From Bradyrhizobium sp. (GTDB lineage Bacteria > Pseudomonadota > Alphaproteobacteria > Rhizobiales > Xanthobacteraceae): DNA of 64,000 bases. The DNA lies in assembly GCA_028290305.1 (NCBI GenBank), contig JAQGKC010000161.1:20593-84592 (forward strand), written 5' to 3'. The notes below the pieces were generated by a model, which was not told the DNA's origin, did not search any database, and saw only the letters and a program-made list of their open reading frames with translations. This document shows positions 1 to 8,600 of the stretch, piece after piece (position 1 is the first letter of the stretch; the number at the start of each line of letters is the position of its first letter). The translations under genes and the position numbers were made by a program.

Positions 1-65
1 GGAGCAGCGGCCGCCAGGATGCCAGTACCGGCGAGTCGGGAAAAATTGCGGCGCGTGAACTTCAT
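1..65 (-). CDS. Start of a Tat-exported protein (partial)
   Basis: Only the first 21 codons lie in the window; the gene runs off the left edge. The start ATG (63-65) is preceded by a good ribosome binding site, GGGAGG, about 5 bases upstream. The peptide begins MKFTRRNFSRLAGTGILAAA, a textbook twin-arginine signal (TRRNFSR followed by a hydrophobic stretch), so the mature protein should be exported folded to the periplasm. Such signals are common on ABC binding proteins and cofactor-containing enzymes, but the mature part is not visible and no function can be assigned. Confidence 0.65.
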   Translation of the reverse strand, partial: MKFTRRNFSRLAGTGILAAAA

Positions 66-248
66 GAATGCCTCCCGTTATCCACGCGCATCTGTCGTGC
101 GCTCGTTGCCATACCATAAATATATCAGTGACATCGCATCAAGCGCTTTTTTCAGGCAACGCCCGCAAACAAGCCCAGAAGCTCGTTGCCAGATCTAATA
201 GATTGATGATATATCAGATGGAAAATCACGCGAGACGGAGGCGACCAG

Positions 249-1052
249 ATGGAACTAACGTCCAGCCAAATGACGGAGCGCCAGCGGAATTACAGGGCGA
301 CGTACCGCCACCGCATCGCAGGATGGTACAATGGCTGGCTTCATGCCTTCGTTATCTATGTGATCGGATTTACCGCGCTGTCGGTCTATTTCGCCAACAT
401 CAGCGACCTGCGCTGGTGGGAGCTGGGCATCGTACCTGTGACTTTTCTGTGCGCTAATTTCTTCGAATGGTGGATTCATCGCTTCGTGATGCACAGGCCA
501 TCGCAGGTAAAAGCGTTCCGCGCTATCTACAACCGACACACGCTGATGCATCACCAGTTCTTCACGGAGCAGGAGATGCGCTTCGCCGACCATAACGACT
601 GGCGCGTAACATTCTTTCCGCCCTACGCCCTGGTGACCTTCACGATGATGTCGATCCCGCCCGCTCTTATTCTAGGCTGGTTGATTTCGCCGAATGTCGG
701 TTGGTTGCTTATCTCGACGACGACCTCGATGTACCTGATCTACGAGTTCATGCACTTCTGTTGCCACGTCGATGAAAACTGGTTCGTGCGTAATGCTCCC
801 TTCGTCAACACGATCCGGCGTCATCACACAGCCCATCACAATCAATCGATTATGATGGAGCGAAACATGAACCTGACGTTCCCGGTTATGGATTGGTTGT
901 TTGGCACCTCTGATCTCGATCGCGGTCTGATTGGCCATCTCCTGAACGGTTATGACACGCGCTTCGTCAAGACCAATATGCGCAAGACCTCGCGCACGCC
1001 TAAACCGGACATGGCACAGCCCTCTGCGGGATTCATCGCACCAGCCGAATAG
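249..1052 (+). CDS. Fatty acid hydroxylase / sterol desaturase family membrane protein
   Basis: A 267-aa integral membrane protein with the histidine clusters of the fatty acid hydroxylase superfamily (PF04116 type): HRFVMH near residue 77, HTLMHH near 97, HFCCH near 173 and RRHHTAHHN near 195. In this family the clusters hold a di-iron centre that hydroxylates or desaturates lipid-like substrates at the membrane face. Four or more hydrophobic segments are visible (about 27-50, 55-75, 118-145, 150-170). The start is supported by GGAGG eight bases upstream. Two very small membrane-protein genes follow on the same strand, so it may head a three-gene unit. The substrate (fatty acid, sterol, carotenoid or other) cannot be told from the sequence. 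Confidence 0.8.
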   Translation: MELTSSQMTERQRNYRATYRHRIAGWYNGWLHAFVIYVIGFTALSVYFANISDLRWWELGIVPVTFLCANFFEWWIHRFVMHRPSQVKAFRAIYNRHTLMHHQFFTEQEMRFADHNDWRVTFFPPYALVTFTMMSIPPALILGWLISPNVGWLLISTTTSMYLIYEFMHFCCHVDENWFVRNAPFVNTIRRHHTAHHNQSIMMERNMNLTFPVMDWLFGTSDLDRGLIGHLLNGYDTRFVKTNMRKTSRTPKPDMAQPSAGFIAPAE

Positions 1053-1097
1053 CGCGGCGTCCCATCGTTCGCTGCGCAACCGAGCGGAGAGGTAGTG

Positions 1098-1472
1098 ATG
1101 AGTGTCATCGAGCCGAACTGGATCTGCCTGCTGTGGTTCGCCGCGTTCGCGACCATCTGTACGGTGGCTTTCCTCGTCGTTGCCGGCATGTTTCCGCTCC
1201 GCTCCCGCCCGGATTCAGCGAGGTCAAGCGCCGCGACGCTGCTGATTGTGGTCAACGCCGTTTTACTGACAGCACTCTTGATGGGCACGGGACTTTACGG
1301 TTACGCCGAACTCAGGTGGAGCACATTGATTGTCATAGCGGGTCTCGTCGTTCTGTTCGCGCCTGGACTTTTCGAAGTTTGGCCTTCGTCGTTACGTGAT
1401 GGAAAGACCGGACTTGTCGTACTAGTCGGCGTTCAGATATTGGCTCTCGCAACCCTTGCGAAAGTCGCGTGA
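1098..1472 (+). CDS. Small multi-spanning membrane protein, unknown function
   Basis: About 124 residues with four hydrophobic segments (roughly 10-30, 45-65, 73-93, 105-123), so almost entirely membrane-embedded. A GTG three bases upstream (1095) is also in frame, but the ATG at 1098 fits the GAGAGG motif upstream better. It starts 45 bases after the hydroxylase-family gene on the same strand and is followed 44 bases later by another small membrane protein, so co-transcription is likely. No family is recognised. It could be an accessory subunit of the hydroxylase, but that rests only on position. Confidence 0.55.
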   Translation: MSVIEPNWICLLWFAAFATICTVAFLVVAGMFPLRSRPDSARSSAATLLIVVNAVLLTALLMGTGLYGYAELRWSTLIVIAGLVVLFAPGLFEVWPSSLRDGKTGLVVLVGVQILALATLAKVA

Positions 1473-1516
1473 CCGTCATGGGCAACATGTCGTGAATTCG
1501 TTCGGAGAATACAGCG

Positions 1517-1726
1517 ATGCCGGTAAAAATTAAGCTTGGCCTTTCACTGGTTGTCGTCCTCGTGACGGCCATTGCTTTTTACTCTCAACACATGCTTGGG
1601 CATGATCGCATTCAATACGTCGTCGCATTCCTCGGCTTTTTCATGATTTTCGCCATGTGGCTGTTTCCCGAAGTTAAGCGCGAAGAGTCGGCTGGCGCAG
1701 TTCGACGAGACGCCCTGCCACGATAG
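1517..1726 (+). CDS. Tiny two-span membrane protein, unknown function
   Basis: A 69-aa product with two hydrophobic helices (about residues 6-24 and 33-50) and a charged tail. A GGAG motif about nine bases upstream supports the ATG. It is the last gene of the short plus-strand group headed by the fatty acid hydroxylase family gene and faces rocD convergently. No family is recognised. Its reality rests on the ribosome binding site, the two clear membrane segments and the operon-like position. Confidence 0.5.
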   Translation: MPVKIKLGLSLVVVLVTAIAFYSQHMLGHDRIQYVVAFLGFFMIFAMWLFPEVKREESAGAVRRDALPR

Positions 1727-1808
1727 GGACACGGTGCACTCGATCGTACAGTGCTGATCGAACCCGCTCCCTAGTCGCGTCGTTACGATCGAGCAAGGCA
1801 CCTGTTTC

Positions 1809-1829
1809 CGCGATTGACGTGAAATCGCG
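1809..1829. terminator. Possible terminator hairpin between convergent genes
   Basis: A perfect 7-bp inverted repeat, CGCGATT (1809-1815) and AATCGCG (1823-1829), with a 7-base loop. It lies in the gap between the convergent small membrane-protein gene and rocD. There is no strong T-run on either side, so termination is only suggested. Confidence 0.3.
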
Positions 1830-1855
1830 ATCTCCCTCGCTCAATTACCGAGTCC

Positions 1856-3070
1856 TCACGAGAAATCCTGCCTCAATGTCGCTCCGATCCCCTCCAGCGC
1901 CCAGTCGACCTGGTCGCTGGTGATCACCAGTGGTGGGGCAATGCGGATTGTGTGTTCATGGGTATCCTTGGCAAGGATGCCTCTGTCCTGCAGCGCCTCA
2001 CAGTAGCGACGTGCGTCGCCTGCTTCGGGGTGAAGCTCGACCGCCATCATCAACCCGCGTCCGCGCACCTCACGAATCGTATTGGCGCGGATGCTCCTTA
2101 GGCCATCGAGGAAGCGCGCGCCTTGGACGGCTGCGTTCTCAATCATCCCTTCCTCGACAAGCACGCGCAGGGCTGCCCGCGCCACCGCACAGGCGAGCGG
2201 ATTGCCACCGAAGGTCGAGCCGTGTTGGCCGGGTTTCAGGGTGCCGAGCACTGCGTTGTTCGAAAGCACGGCCGACACCGGATAGAAGCCGCCGGACAAC
2301 GCTTTGCCGAGTAGTGTCACGTCTGCCTCAATGCCATCATGCTGCTCCGCGAGCAATTTACCGGTGCGGCCGAGCCCGGTCTGGATCTCGTCGAGGATCA
2401 GCATCACGTCGTGCGCGGTGCAGAGCTCGCGTACCTTCGTGAAATAGCCTGATGGCGGGATGATGACGCCGGCCTCCCCCTGGATCGGCTCGACGAGGAA
2501 GGCGACCGTGTTCGGCGTGATCGCCTCCTCCAGCGCCTTGGCGTTGCCGAAGGGGATGATCCTGAATCCCGGCGCGAACGGCCCGAAATGCTCGCGTGCC
2601 GACGCATCGGTGCTGAAGCCGACGATACCGAGGGTCCGTCCGTGGAAATTATCGGCGCAGACGATGATCTCGGCCTGCCCATCCGGCACACCCTTCACCT
2701 CGTAGCCCCATTTGCGCACGGACTTGATCGCGCTCTCCACCGCCTCGGCACCGCTGTTCATTGGCAGCACCTTGTGGGAGCCGGTCAACTCTGCGATCTG
2801 CTCGTAGAAGGGGGCGAGTTGGTCGTTGTGGAAGGCGCGGGAGGTTAACGTCAGCTTGCCCGCCTGCTCCACCATGGCGGCCAGGATCTTCGGATGGCAG
2901 TGGCCCTGGTTCACCGCCGAATAGGCGGAGAGGCAATCGAGATAACGGTTGCCTTGCGTATCCCACACCCAGACGCCCTCGCCGCGCGACAGAATGACGC
3001 CGAGCGGTTCGTAATTGTGGGCGCCAAAGCGTGCTTCCGTCGCGATGAAATCAGTGACTGGTGGATTCAT
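1856..3070 (-). CDS. rocD: Ornithine aminotransferase
   Basis: A 404-aa class III PLP-dependent aminotransferase. It moves the delta-amino group of L-ornithine to 2-oxoglutarate, giving glutamate-5-semialdehyde, in arginine/ornithine breakdown towards proline and glutamate in the cytosol. Visible features are the ornithine-aminotransferase N-terminus with GAHNYEPL (about 17-24), the PLP-phosphate motif NSGAEA (105-110), the cofactor Asp in [14 protein letters not shown] (about 225-238) and the catalytic lysine K256 in [10 protein letters not shown]. The length matches the family (about 400). The start has GGAG about nine bases upstream. The flanking genes are not arginine-pathway genes, and no Lrp-type regulator is adjacent. 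Confidence 0.92.
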   Translation of the reverse strand: MNPPVTDFIATEARFGAHNYEPLGVILSRGEGVWVWDTQGNRYLDCLSAYSAVNQGHCHPKILAAMVEQAGKLTLTSRAFHNDQLAPFYEQIAELTGSHKVLPMNSGAEAVESAIKSVRKWGYEVKGVPDGQAEIIVCADNFHGRTLGIVGFSTDASAREHFGPFAPGFRIIPFGNAKALEEAITPNTVAFLVEPIQGEAGVIIPPSGYFTKVRELCTAHDVMLILDEIQTGLGRTGKLLAEQHDGIEADVTLLGKALSGGFYPVSAVLSNNAVLGTLKPGQHGSTFGGNPLACAVARAALRVLVEEGMIENAAVQGARFLDGLRSIRANTIREVRGRGLMMAVELHPEAGDARRYCEALQDRGILAKDTHEHTIRIAPPLVITSDQVDWALEGIGATLRQDFS

Positions 3071-3546
3071 CTTTCGTCACTCCAATTGCAGCGTGGTTTG
3101 CCCGCAGTGTGCAGCACGAAACTACGGGGCCGCTTCCGATTTGCACAACTGAAAGCTTTTGACGTCGCGCCGATGCGCTTGACGATTTGCAACGACTGGC
3201 CTGGACGTTCTGTGCTCTCGCAGTTTTGGCCCGATGTGGAAGGGCATATTGGAGCACATTGTTACCCTCAATGAAGGATTGAAAACTAGCCAACGATCTT
3301 CCGGGGCCGACTGAGCGGATCGGATCTCAGGGTTCCTCCACGTCGCTTATAACGCCGTTTCAAATCATCGACGAATTAATTGATGAGGTTGTCTCGCATC
3401 GTGACGCCGGCATACTCCGTGCGCAACAGAGCGCGCTGCTATAAGCCGCGCAGCCGCACGCTCCACAGTACGAATCCGTGTTCTGGCCGGTCTAACCCAG
3501 CTCTGGGCAAGAAAATTCTGATCGGAATACGACCACGCCCCTTCAA
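3071..3546. other. Gene-free stretch upstream of rocD
   Basis: A stretch of 476 bases between the rocD start and the end of the downstream-facing hydrolase gene, both on the minus strand. It should hold the rocD promoter. No convincing gene, repeat or RNA was seen; the short frames here lack ribosome binding sites and family features. Confidence 0.4.
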
Positions 3547-4299
3547 TCATACGATGGAAGTCAGAAAAGGAATGAGCGCCTCCGCCAAACGAGCAGGCGC
3601 GGAAAGCTGAGGGGCGTGGCCGGTCGGTAAGGAGACCACCAATGTACCGGGCGCGAGGGCTTGCATGGCGCGCTGCACAGGCAGGATCACGGATCGGTCA
3701 TCCAAGGCTTCGACATAAAGGCGCGGGATTTTGCCGTAACGCTCGGCCGTTGCGAGCGTTGTCACCGCGCGGCCACCTTCGCCCTGCGGCGTCAATTGTG
3801 CGGCGGCGGCTGCCGCATCAGTCTCCGTGCAATCGTGCAGGAAAATAGCGATAGCCGCCTGGGCCGGAACGCTCGACACCCTGCGGTCTGCCGACCATTC
3901 GAGGTGCGGCCAGATGCCGGAGGCTTCGGGATGCTGCTGCCTGACTAACGTGACGAGATTTTCGAAGCTTGTCCCATCCGGCAACATCATCCCAACGACA
4001 TATACCAACCGCGATACACATTCGGGCCAGCGCTCGGCGAAAGCCGTTACCAGGAGTCCGCCGCCGGAATGGCCAACCAGACTGACCGGCCGGTCGAGGG
4101 CGCGGATGACGCCATAGACATGCTGCAGGCAAGCCTCGAACGTGACGTCGGCAGGATCTGAACCACCGACACCGTTGCCGGGGAGATCGATGGCGTAAGC
4201 TGCCAAGCCCGCCGCCTGAAGATAGGGCATGAAGCGCGCCCAAGCCCAAGACCCTTGCCAGGCACCATGGATGAGAATGACGGGATCGAAGTCAGACAT
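3547..4299 (-). CDS. Alpha/beta hydrolase
   Basis: A 250-aa alpha/beta-fold hydrolase of the small esterase type. It has the oxyanion motif HGAW (11-14), the nucleophile elbow GHSGG with Ser78, a likely acid around residue 200 (LDDRS) and a C-terminal TGHAP histidine near residue 227, so the catalytic triad looks complete. It begins 20 bases after the stop of the 2-oxoglutarate oxygenase gene on the same strand, implying an operon. The HGAWQGSWAW start resembles plant methylesterase/salicylate esterase-like proteins common in bacteria. The true substrate is unknown. Confidence 0.8.
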   Translation of the reverse strand: MSDFDPVILIHGAWQGSWAWARFMPYLQAAGLAAYAIDLPGNGVGGSDPADVTFEACLQHVYGVIRALDRPVSLVGHSGGGLLVTAFAERWPECVSRLVYVVGMMLPDGTSFENLVTLVRQQHPEASGIWPHLEWSADRRVSSVPAQAAIAIFLHDCTETDAAAAAAQLTPQGEGGRAVTTLATAERYGKIPRLYVEALDDRSVILPVQRAMQALAPGTLVVSLPTGHAPQLSAPARLAEALIPFLTSIV

Positions 4300-4319
4300 G
4301 CCTGATAAGCGTGGAAGCC

Positions 4320-5303
4320 CTATTTGTAGGTCCGCCGGTACATCTCCCTAAGATGGCCTTCGACCGTCGTACGCGGATATTTCGGGATGTCGCCACTCTC
4401 CAGGCAAGACGGCAGGCATTCGACCTCCTGGTCGGGATTGCCGGAAAAGAAAAACGGTACGGAATAACGCTCGCGACCCGAAGCGTTGACGACCCGGTGC
4501 ACGGTCGAGCGGAAGCGGTCATTGGTCCAGCGCGCGATCATATCGCCGAGATTGACGACGAAGGTACCTGGAATTGGGGTGGCATGAATCCACTCGCTCT
4601 TGGTTTTTCCCTGAACCTGGAGGCCGCCGACCTCGTCCTGCAAGAGCAGCGTCAGGCCTCCGAAATCGCTGTGCGCGCCAGCCCCCTTCTCGCCGGGCGC
4701 AGCATTTGCAGGCTGCGGGGGATAATGCAGGAGTCGCAGCGTGGCATGCGGGTTGCTACAATAGACCGCGAAATAATCCTCGTCGAGTTGGAGCGCCAAC
4801 GCCAATCCCCGCATCAGCTTCCGGCTCAGACCGAGCATGGTGCTGAAGTAGGTTTCGGTCACCGGCCTGAAGTTGGGCATGCCTGCGGGCCAGAGGTTGT
4901 TGGGGCCGTGATTGAAACGCCGCGCCACCACCCGGGGATCGTCGAGCGACAGCTCGGGCCCAATGTAAAAGCTCTCCTTGAGATCGGGCGGCGCCCCGAC
5001 CTCCAGCGTCTGCGCCCGCATCGGTTCGAAGCCGCGCTGGCAGAAGGAGAGACTTTTATCGACGGCACTTTTCACCGCCGCGGGGCTATCGAAGAAGCGC
5101 TTCGTTTCGTCGAAAAGCGCATCAATTAAAGCCGCCGACACGCCGTGGTTCGCGATGTAAAAGAAGCCGTTGTCGAGACAGGCCGCACAGAGACGTTCGG
5201 CAACAGCTTTCCGGTCGGTCAACGAACCGGATGAGAGGCCGCCGATATCGATGATCGGCAAAGAGGAATTCGAGACGTGGATGGCTTCGAGTGCGGATTT
5301 CAT
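4320..5303 (-). CDS. 2-oxoglutarate/Fe(II)-dependent oxygenase, isopenicillin-N-synthase-like
   Basis: A 327-aa soluble oxygenase of the IPNS-like superfamily. The N-terminal domain (about 15-130, with GFFYIANHGV) is followed by the jelly-roll core. The iron ligands are visible as H211 and D213 in HSDFGG and H269 in STVHRVV, and the 2-oxoglutarate/substrate-binding RYS motif lies at 279-281. Enzymes of this kind hydroxylate or desaturate small molecules and often act in catabolism of amino acids or nucleobases. It lies 122 bases downstream of the BMP-type importer operon, beyond a strong terminator, and just upstream of an alpha/beta hydrolase gene. A role on the imported compound is plausible but unproven. 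Confidence 0.85.
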   Translation of the reverse strand: MKSALEAIHVSNSSLPIIDIGGLSSGSLTDRKAVAERLCAACLDNGFFYIANHGVSAALIDALFDETKRFFDSPAAVKSAVDKSLSFCQRGFEPMRAQTLEVGAPPDLKESFYIGPELSLDDPRVVARRFNHGPNNLWPAGMPNFRPVTETYFSTMLGLSRKLMRGLALALQLDEDYFAVYCSNPHATLRLLHYPPQPANAAPGEKGAGAHSDFGGLTLLLQDEVGGLQVQGKTKSEWIHATPIPGTFVVNLGDMIARWTNDRFRSTVHRVVNASGRERYSVPFFFSGNPDQEVECLPSCLESGDIPKYPRTTVEGHLREMYRRTYK

Positions 5304-5357
5304 GGCTGATAAGGACGAGCGATGATCGGGGTTAGAACTTCGGCTTTAGTCAAGAAA

Positions 5358-5391
5358 TGTGCCGGCGCCATCTCACCGAGGCGCCGGCACA
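5358..5391 (-). terminator. Strong hairpin terminator closing the BMP-type ABC operon
   Basis: A perfect 12-bp inverted repeat, TGTGCCGGCGCC (5358-5369) and GGCGCCGGCACA (5380-5391), with a 10-base loop. It starts 35 bases after the stop of the binding-protein gene. On the minus strand it is followed by TTTCTT, as in a Rho-independent terminator. It separates the importer from the downstream oxygenase gene. Confidence 0.75.
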
Positions 5392-5425
5392 GCTTCAATC
5401 CTCTGGCGTCGAACTCAGACGTCGC

Positions 5426-6517
5426 TCACTTGGGAACGCTGCCATCTATGCCGTCGACATACCAGTTAAGCGAGTTGAAGGTGGCGTCGGGCATCGCGGC
5501 GTTGGCGGCAACCATTTCTTTGCCGGTATTGTCCTTGATCGGTCCGGCGAAGGGGTTCAGCGTACCGGCGACAATCGCGGCTTTCTTCTCTTCGAAAACT
5601 TTCACGGCGGCGGGCGGGATATCGGGATTGAGCGGCGCCATCACCACCATTCCTTCCTTGATGCCCCAACGGGTGTGCCGATTTCCGGTCCAGCTACCGT
5701 CCAGCACTTTCTTGGTTTCGGCGATGTAGTAGCCGCTCCAGTCTTCCGTCGTGCCCGAGAGCTGGGCCTTCTTGCCGAAGCTGGACATATCGGCGTCAAT
5801 ACTGAAGGCGTATGTGCCTTTTTCTTGCGCCGCCTGAATCGACGCCGGCGAGTCGGTGTTCTGCGCGACGTTATCGGCACCTTCCGCAATCAGAGTATCG
5901 GCCGCTTGACGTTCCTTGCCGGGATCGTACCAGGTGTTGACCCAGATAGCCTTTGTCTTGACCTTCGGATTTACGGCCTGCGCGCCAAGGGTCATGGAGT
6001 CGACGTTGCGAATGACGCTGGGAATCGGGAAGGACCCGATGAAGCCAAGCGTGTTGGTCTTCGTCATCTGGCCCGCGAGGGTACCGATCAGATAGAAGCC
6101 TTCCTCAAAGCGCGGCTCATAGACAGAAATATTTGCCGCGGTCTTGAAGCCGTTGACGTGCTCGAATTTAACATCGGGAAACAGCTTGGCGACTTTCTGG
6201 AGTGGCTCCATGTAACCGAACGAGGTTGCGAAGATCAGCTTGTTGCCGTCGGCGGCGAGCTGACGAAAGACCCGTTCGGAATCGGCGGTCTCGGGGACAT
6301 TTTCCACGAAGGTGGTCTTGATCGCGGAGCCGAGCGCTTTTTCCAAGCCCAGCCGGCCCATATCGTGCTGTTGCGTCCAGCCGCCGTCGCCGCGCGGACC
6401 CAAATAGACGAAAGCGACCTTAAGAGGCTCGGCGGCGAAGGCTGCCGCCGGCGCTGCCACCATCAGACCCGTTGCAATGCATAGAGGTAAAGATTTCAAA
6501 GTTTTACTTAGCTGCAT
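5426..6517 (-). CDS. BMP-family ABC transporter substrate-binding protein
   Basis: A 363-aa periplasmic binding protein of the basic membrane protein (BMP, PF02608) family, which binds purine nucleosides and similar compounds in characterised members. A signal peptide covers about residues 1-28 (hydrophobic run ending AAAFA, then AEPLKVAFVYLG). The family block GDGGWTQQHDMGR follows the first strand. The reading frame stays open far upstream, but the start at ATG 6517 is chosen because a signal peptide begins there and AAAGG lies upstream. It is the last gene of the importer operon, after two permeases and the ATPase, and is followed by a 12-bp terminator hairpin. Confidence 0.88.
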   Translation of the reverse strand: MQLSKTLKSLPLCIATGLMVAAPAAAFAAEPLKVAFVYLGPRGDGGWTQQHDMGRLGLEKALGSAIKTTFVENVPETADSERVFRQLAADGNKLIFATSFGYMEPLQKVAKLFPDVKFEHVNGFKTAANISVYEPRFEEGFYLIGTLAGQMTKTNTLGFIGSFPIPSVIRNVDSMTLGAQAVNPKVKTKAIWVNTWYDPGKERQAADTLIAEGADNVAQNTDSPASIQAAQEKGTYAFSIDADMSSFGKKAQLSGTTEDWSGYYIAETKKVLDGSWTGNRHTRWGIKEGMVVMAPLNPDIPPAAVKVFEEKKAAIVAGTLNPFAGPIKDNTGKEMVAANAAMPDATFNSLNWYVDGIDGSVPK

Positions 6518-6576
6518 GATGCTTACCTTTTTGGTTAGAGCTTGGAACTGCTTGTGGGGACTGGACCGCGAAGCCC

Positions 6577-7497
6577 TCACGCGGCCGAATGAAAGCTGCG
6601 GCCAAGAGAAGCCGGTTGGTTCAGCAGAATCGTTTTGGGATCGCGACAGATGATGACCAGAACGATCACCGTGGCTGCGTAAGGCAACATCGACAAGAAC
6701 TCGGTCGGGATCGGCAGGCCGAACCCTTGCGCGAACAGCTGAAACTGGGTGACGCCGCCGAACAGATAGGCCCCGATCACAACACGCGCTGGCTTCCACG
6801 TACCGAACACGACAAGCGCGAGCGCAATCCAGCCCTTGCCGGCCGACATGCCTTCGACCCACATCGGCGTCTGCACCAGCGACAGGTAGGCGCCGGCGAT
6901 ACCGGCGGTCGCGCCACCAAACATCACCGCCAAATAACGGGTCGCCAAGACCGGTTTTCCGATGGCGTGAGCGACACCCGGCGATTCCCCGATCGCGCGC
7001 AGCGTCAGGCCTGCACGGGACTTCGTCAGGAACCATTGCACGCCGAGGAACAGCGCGACCGAAAGATAGACCATGATGTCGTAATGGAACAAAAGATCGC
7101 CCAGAACGGGAATGGCGGTCAGTCCAGGAATTGTGATCGGCGACAGCCGGTTCACCGGCAACCCAGCCAGATTGTAACCGACGAAGGCTGACAGCCCGAT
7201 CCCGAACAAAGTCAGCGCGAGACCGGTCGCCACCTGATTGGTCTGCAGGTTCAGCGTGAGAAAACCAAAGATCAGGGACAACGCAACTCCGGCTGCAGCC
7301 GCAGCAATGAACCCGACCGTATCGCTGCCGGTTGCCCGGGTAGCGGCAAAGCCGGCCACCGCGCCGATCAGCATCATGCCTTCAATGCCGAGATTGAGGA
7401 CGCCGGATCTTTCGACGACGGTTTCGCCGAGCGCGGCATAGATCAGCGGCGTGGCTGCTACCACGGTGCTGGCAATCATTGGAATAAGAGGATTCAT
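6577..7497 (-). CDS. ABC transporter permease 2 (BMP/nucleoside type)
   Basis: A 306-aa inner-membrane permease of the branched-chain/ribose/nucleoside type (BPD_transp_2 fold), with about eight to ten hydrophobic segments. The family motif ERSGVLNLGIEGMMLIGA lies near residues 29-46 and GESPGVAHAIGK in the cytoplasmic loop near residue 170. Its ATG overlaps the stop of the first permease gene as ATGA, showing translational coupling. It pairs with the first permease to form the membrane channel of the BMP-type importer. Confidence 0.88.
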   Translation of the reverse strand: MNPLIPMIASTVVAATPLIYAALGETVVERSGVLNLGIEGMMLIGAVAGFAATRATGSDTVGFIAAAAAGVALSLIFGFLTLNLQTNQVATGLALTLFGIGLSAFVGYNLAGLPVNRLSPITIPGLTAIPVLGDLLFHYDIMVYLSVALFLGVQWFLTKSRAGLTLRAIGESPGVAHAIGKPVLATRYLAVMFGGATAGIAGAYLSLVQTPMWVEGMSAGKGWIALALVVFGTWKPARVVIGAYLFGGVTQFQLFAQGFGLPIPTEFLSMLPYAATVIVLVIICRDPKTILLNQPASLGRSFHSAA

Positions 7498-8600
7498 ATC
7501 GCGCTCTCCACCGGTGCCGCCGGTTTCGCCGCGGTACTCTCGACTACTCCGACCCGCTTTAGCCGGAAGGTGATGAACAAATCCGCGGCCAGCAGGTAAA
7601 ACAACAACAATCCCTGAAACAGTCCGGTGATCGCGGACGGCAATCCCATCCCCATCTGCGCCGACTCGCCGCCGAGATAAAGCAAGGACATCAGCAACGC
7701 GCCGAACACGACGCCGATCGGATGCAACCGTCCGATCCAGGCGACAATGATCGCGGCGAAACCATAGCCCGGCGAAATCTGCTGCTGCAGCCGTCCAATC
7801 GGGCCCGCGACTTCGCAAATGCCGGCAAGGCCGGCGGTAGCTCCGCAGAGCATCAGCGCGATCCAGATATTGCGCTTCTCCGAAAAGCCGGCGTAGGCCG
7901 CGGCGGCGGGTGCAAGCCCTGCTACCTGCATCCGAAAGCCGGCAAAGGTCTTCTGGGAGAACACCCAGGCGACCAACGCCAGTACCAGGGCGTAAACGAT
8001 ACCCCAGGTCACGCGCGTTCCGTTGATAAGAACCGACATGGTCTCGGCGTCCCCGAAGCCTTGCGACTGCGGATAGTTTTGTCCCTGGGGATCGCGCCAT
8101 GGCCCATGCACCAGCCAGGACAATAGCAATTGGGCAATGTACACCAGCATCAACGTGACGAGAATTTCGTTGGTGTTGAATCGGGTTCGCAGGAACGCGG
8201 GGATCGCAGCCCAAGCCATCCCGCCGAGGACTCCGGCCAACAGCATCAGCGGCATCGCAAAACTGGAATCGCTTTCACCGAACCAGAGCGCGACGCCACC
8301 TCCGGCGATCGCGCCCATGGTGAGTTGCCCCTCGGCGCCGATGTTCCAGACGTTAGCCCGAAAGCCCAGGGCCAGACCTAACCCGCACAGCAATAGCGGC
8401 GTCGTCTTCAGCAACAATTCGCCAAAGCCGTAGGTCGTCGACAGCGGCTTGATAAAGAACAGATAGAAAGCTTCCACCGGATCCTTGCCCAACGCGCTGA
8501 ACAACAAAAATCCAGTCACGAGCATACCAATCGCCGCCAGCAAAGGCGAAACGACACTCATTGTGGAAGAAGGCGTGGCGCGTCGCTCAAGCCTGAACAT
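7494..8600 (-). CDS. ABC transporter permease 1 (BMP/nucleoside type)
   Basis: A 368-aa multi-spanning permease. The family motif GFRANVWNIGAEGQLTMGAI lies near residues 78-97, followed by further membrane helices and the FRMQVAGLAPAAAAYAG coupling loop near residue 220. It overlaps the ATPase gene by 14 bases upstream and the second permease gene by 4 bases downstream (ATGA). The gene order ATPase, permease, permease, binding protein matches known nucleoside (YufOPQ/NupABC-like) importers. The substrate is inferred from family only. Confidence 0.88.
   Translation of the reverse strand: MFRLERRATPSSTMSVVSPLLAAIGMLVTGFLLFSALGKDPVEAFYLFFIKPLSTTYGFGELLLKTTPLLLCGLGLALGFRANVWNIGAEGQLTMGAIAGGGVALWFGESDSSFAMPLMLLAGVLGGMAWAAIPAFLRTRFNTNEILVTLMLVYIAQLLLSWLVHGPWRDPQGQNYPQSQGFGDAETMSVLINGTRVTWGIVYALVLALVAWVFSQKTFAGFRMQVAGLAPAAAAYAGFSEKRNIWIALMLCGATAGLAGICEVAGPIGRLQQQISPGYGFAAIIVAWIGRLHPIGVVFGALLMSLLYLGGESAQMGMGLPSAITGLFQGLLLFYLLAADLFITFRLKRVGVVESTAAKPAAPVESAI

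Noticed and set aside
5357..6484. Long plus-strand open frame opposite the BMP-type binding protein gene
   Set aside because: The opposite strand codes for a clear BMP-family protein with a signal peptide; the plus-strand frame is an Arg/Gly-rich shadow caused by high GC.
6518..7036. Upstream in-frame extension of the binding-protein gene, overlapping the second permease
   Set aside because: The extension is Arg-rich antisense-like sequence, while a signal peptide and ribosome binding site mark ATG 6517.
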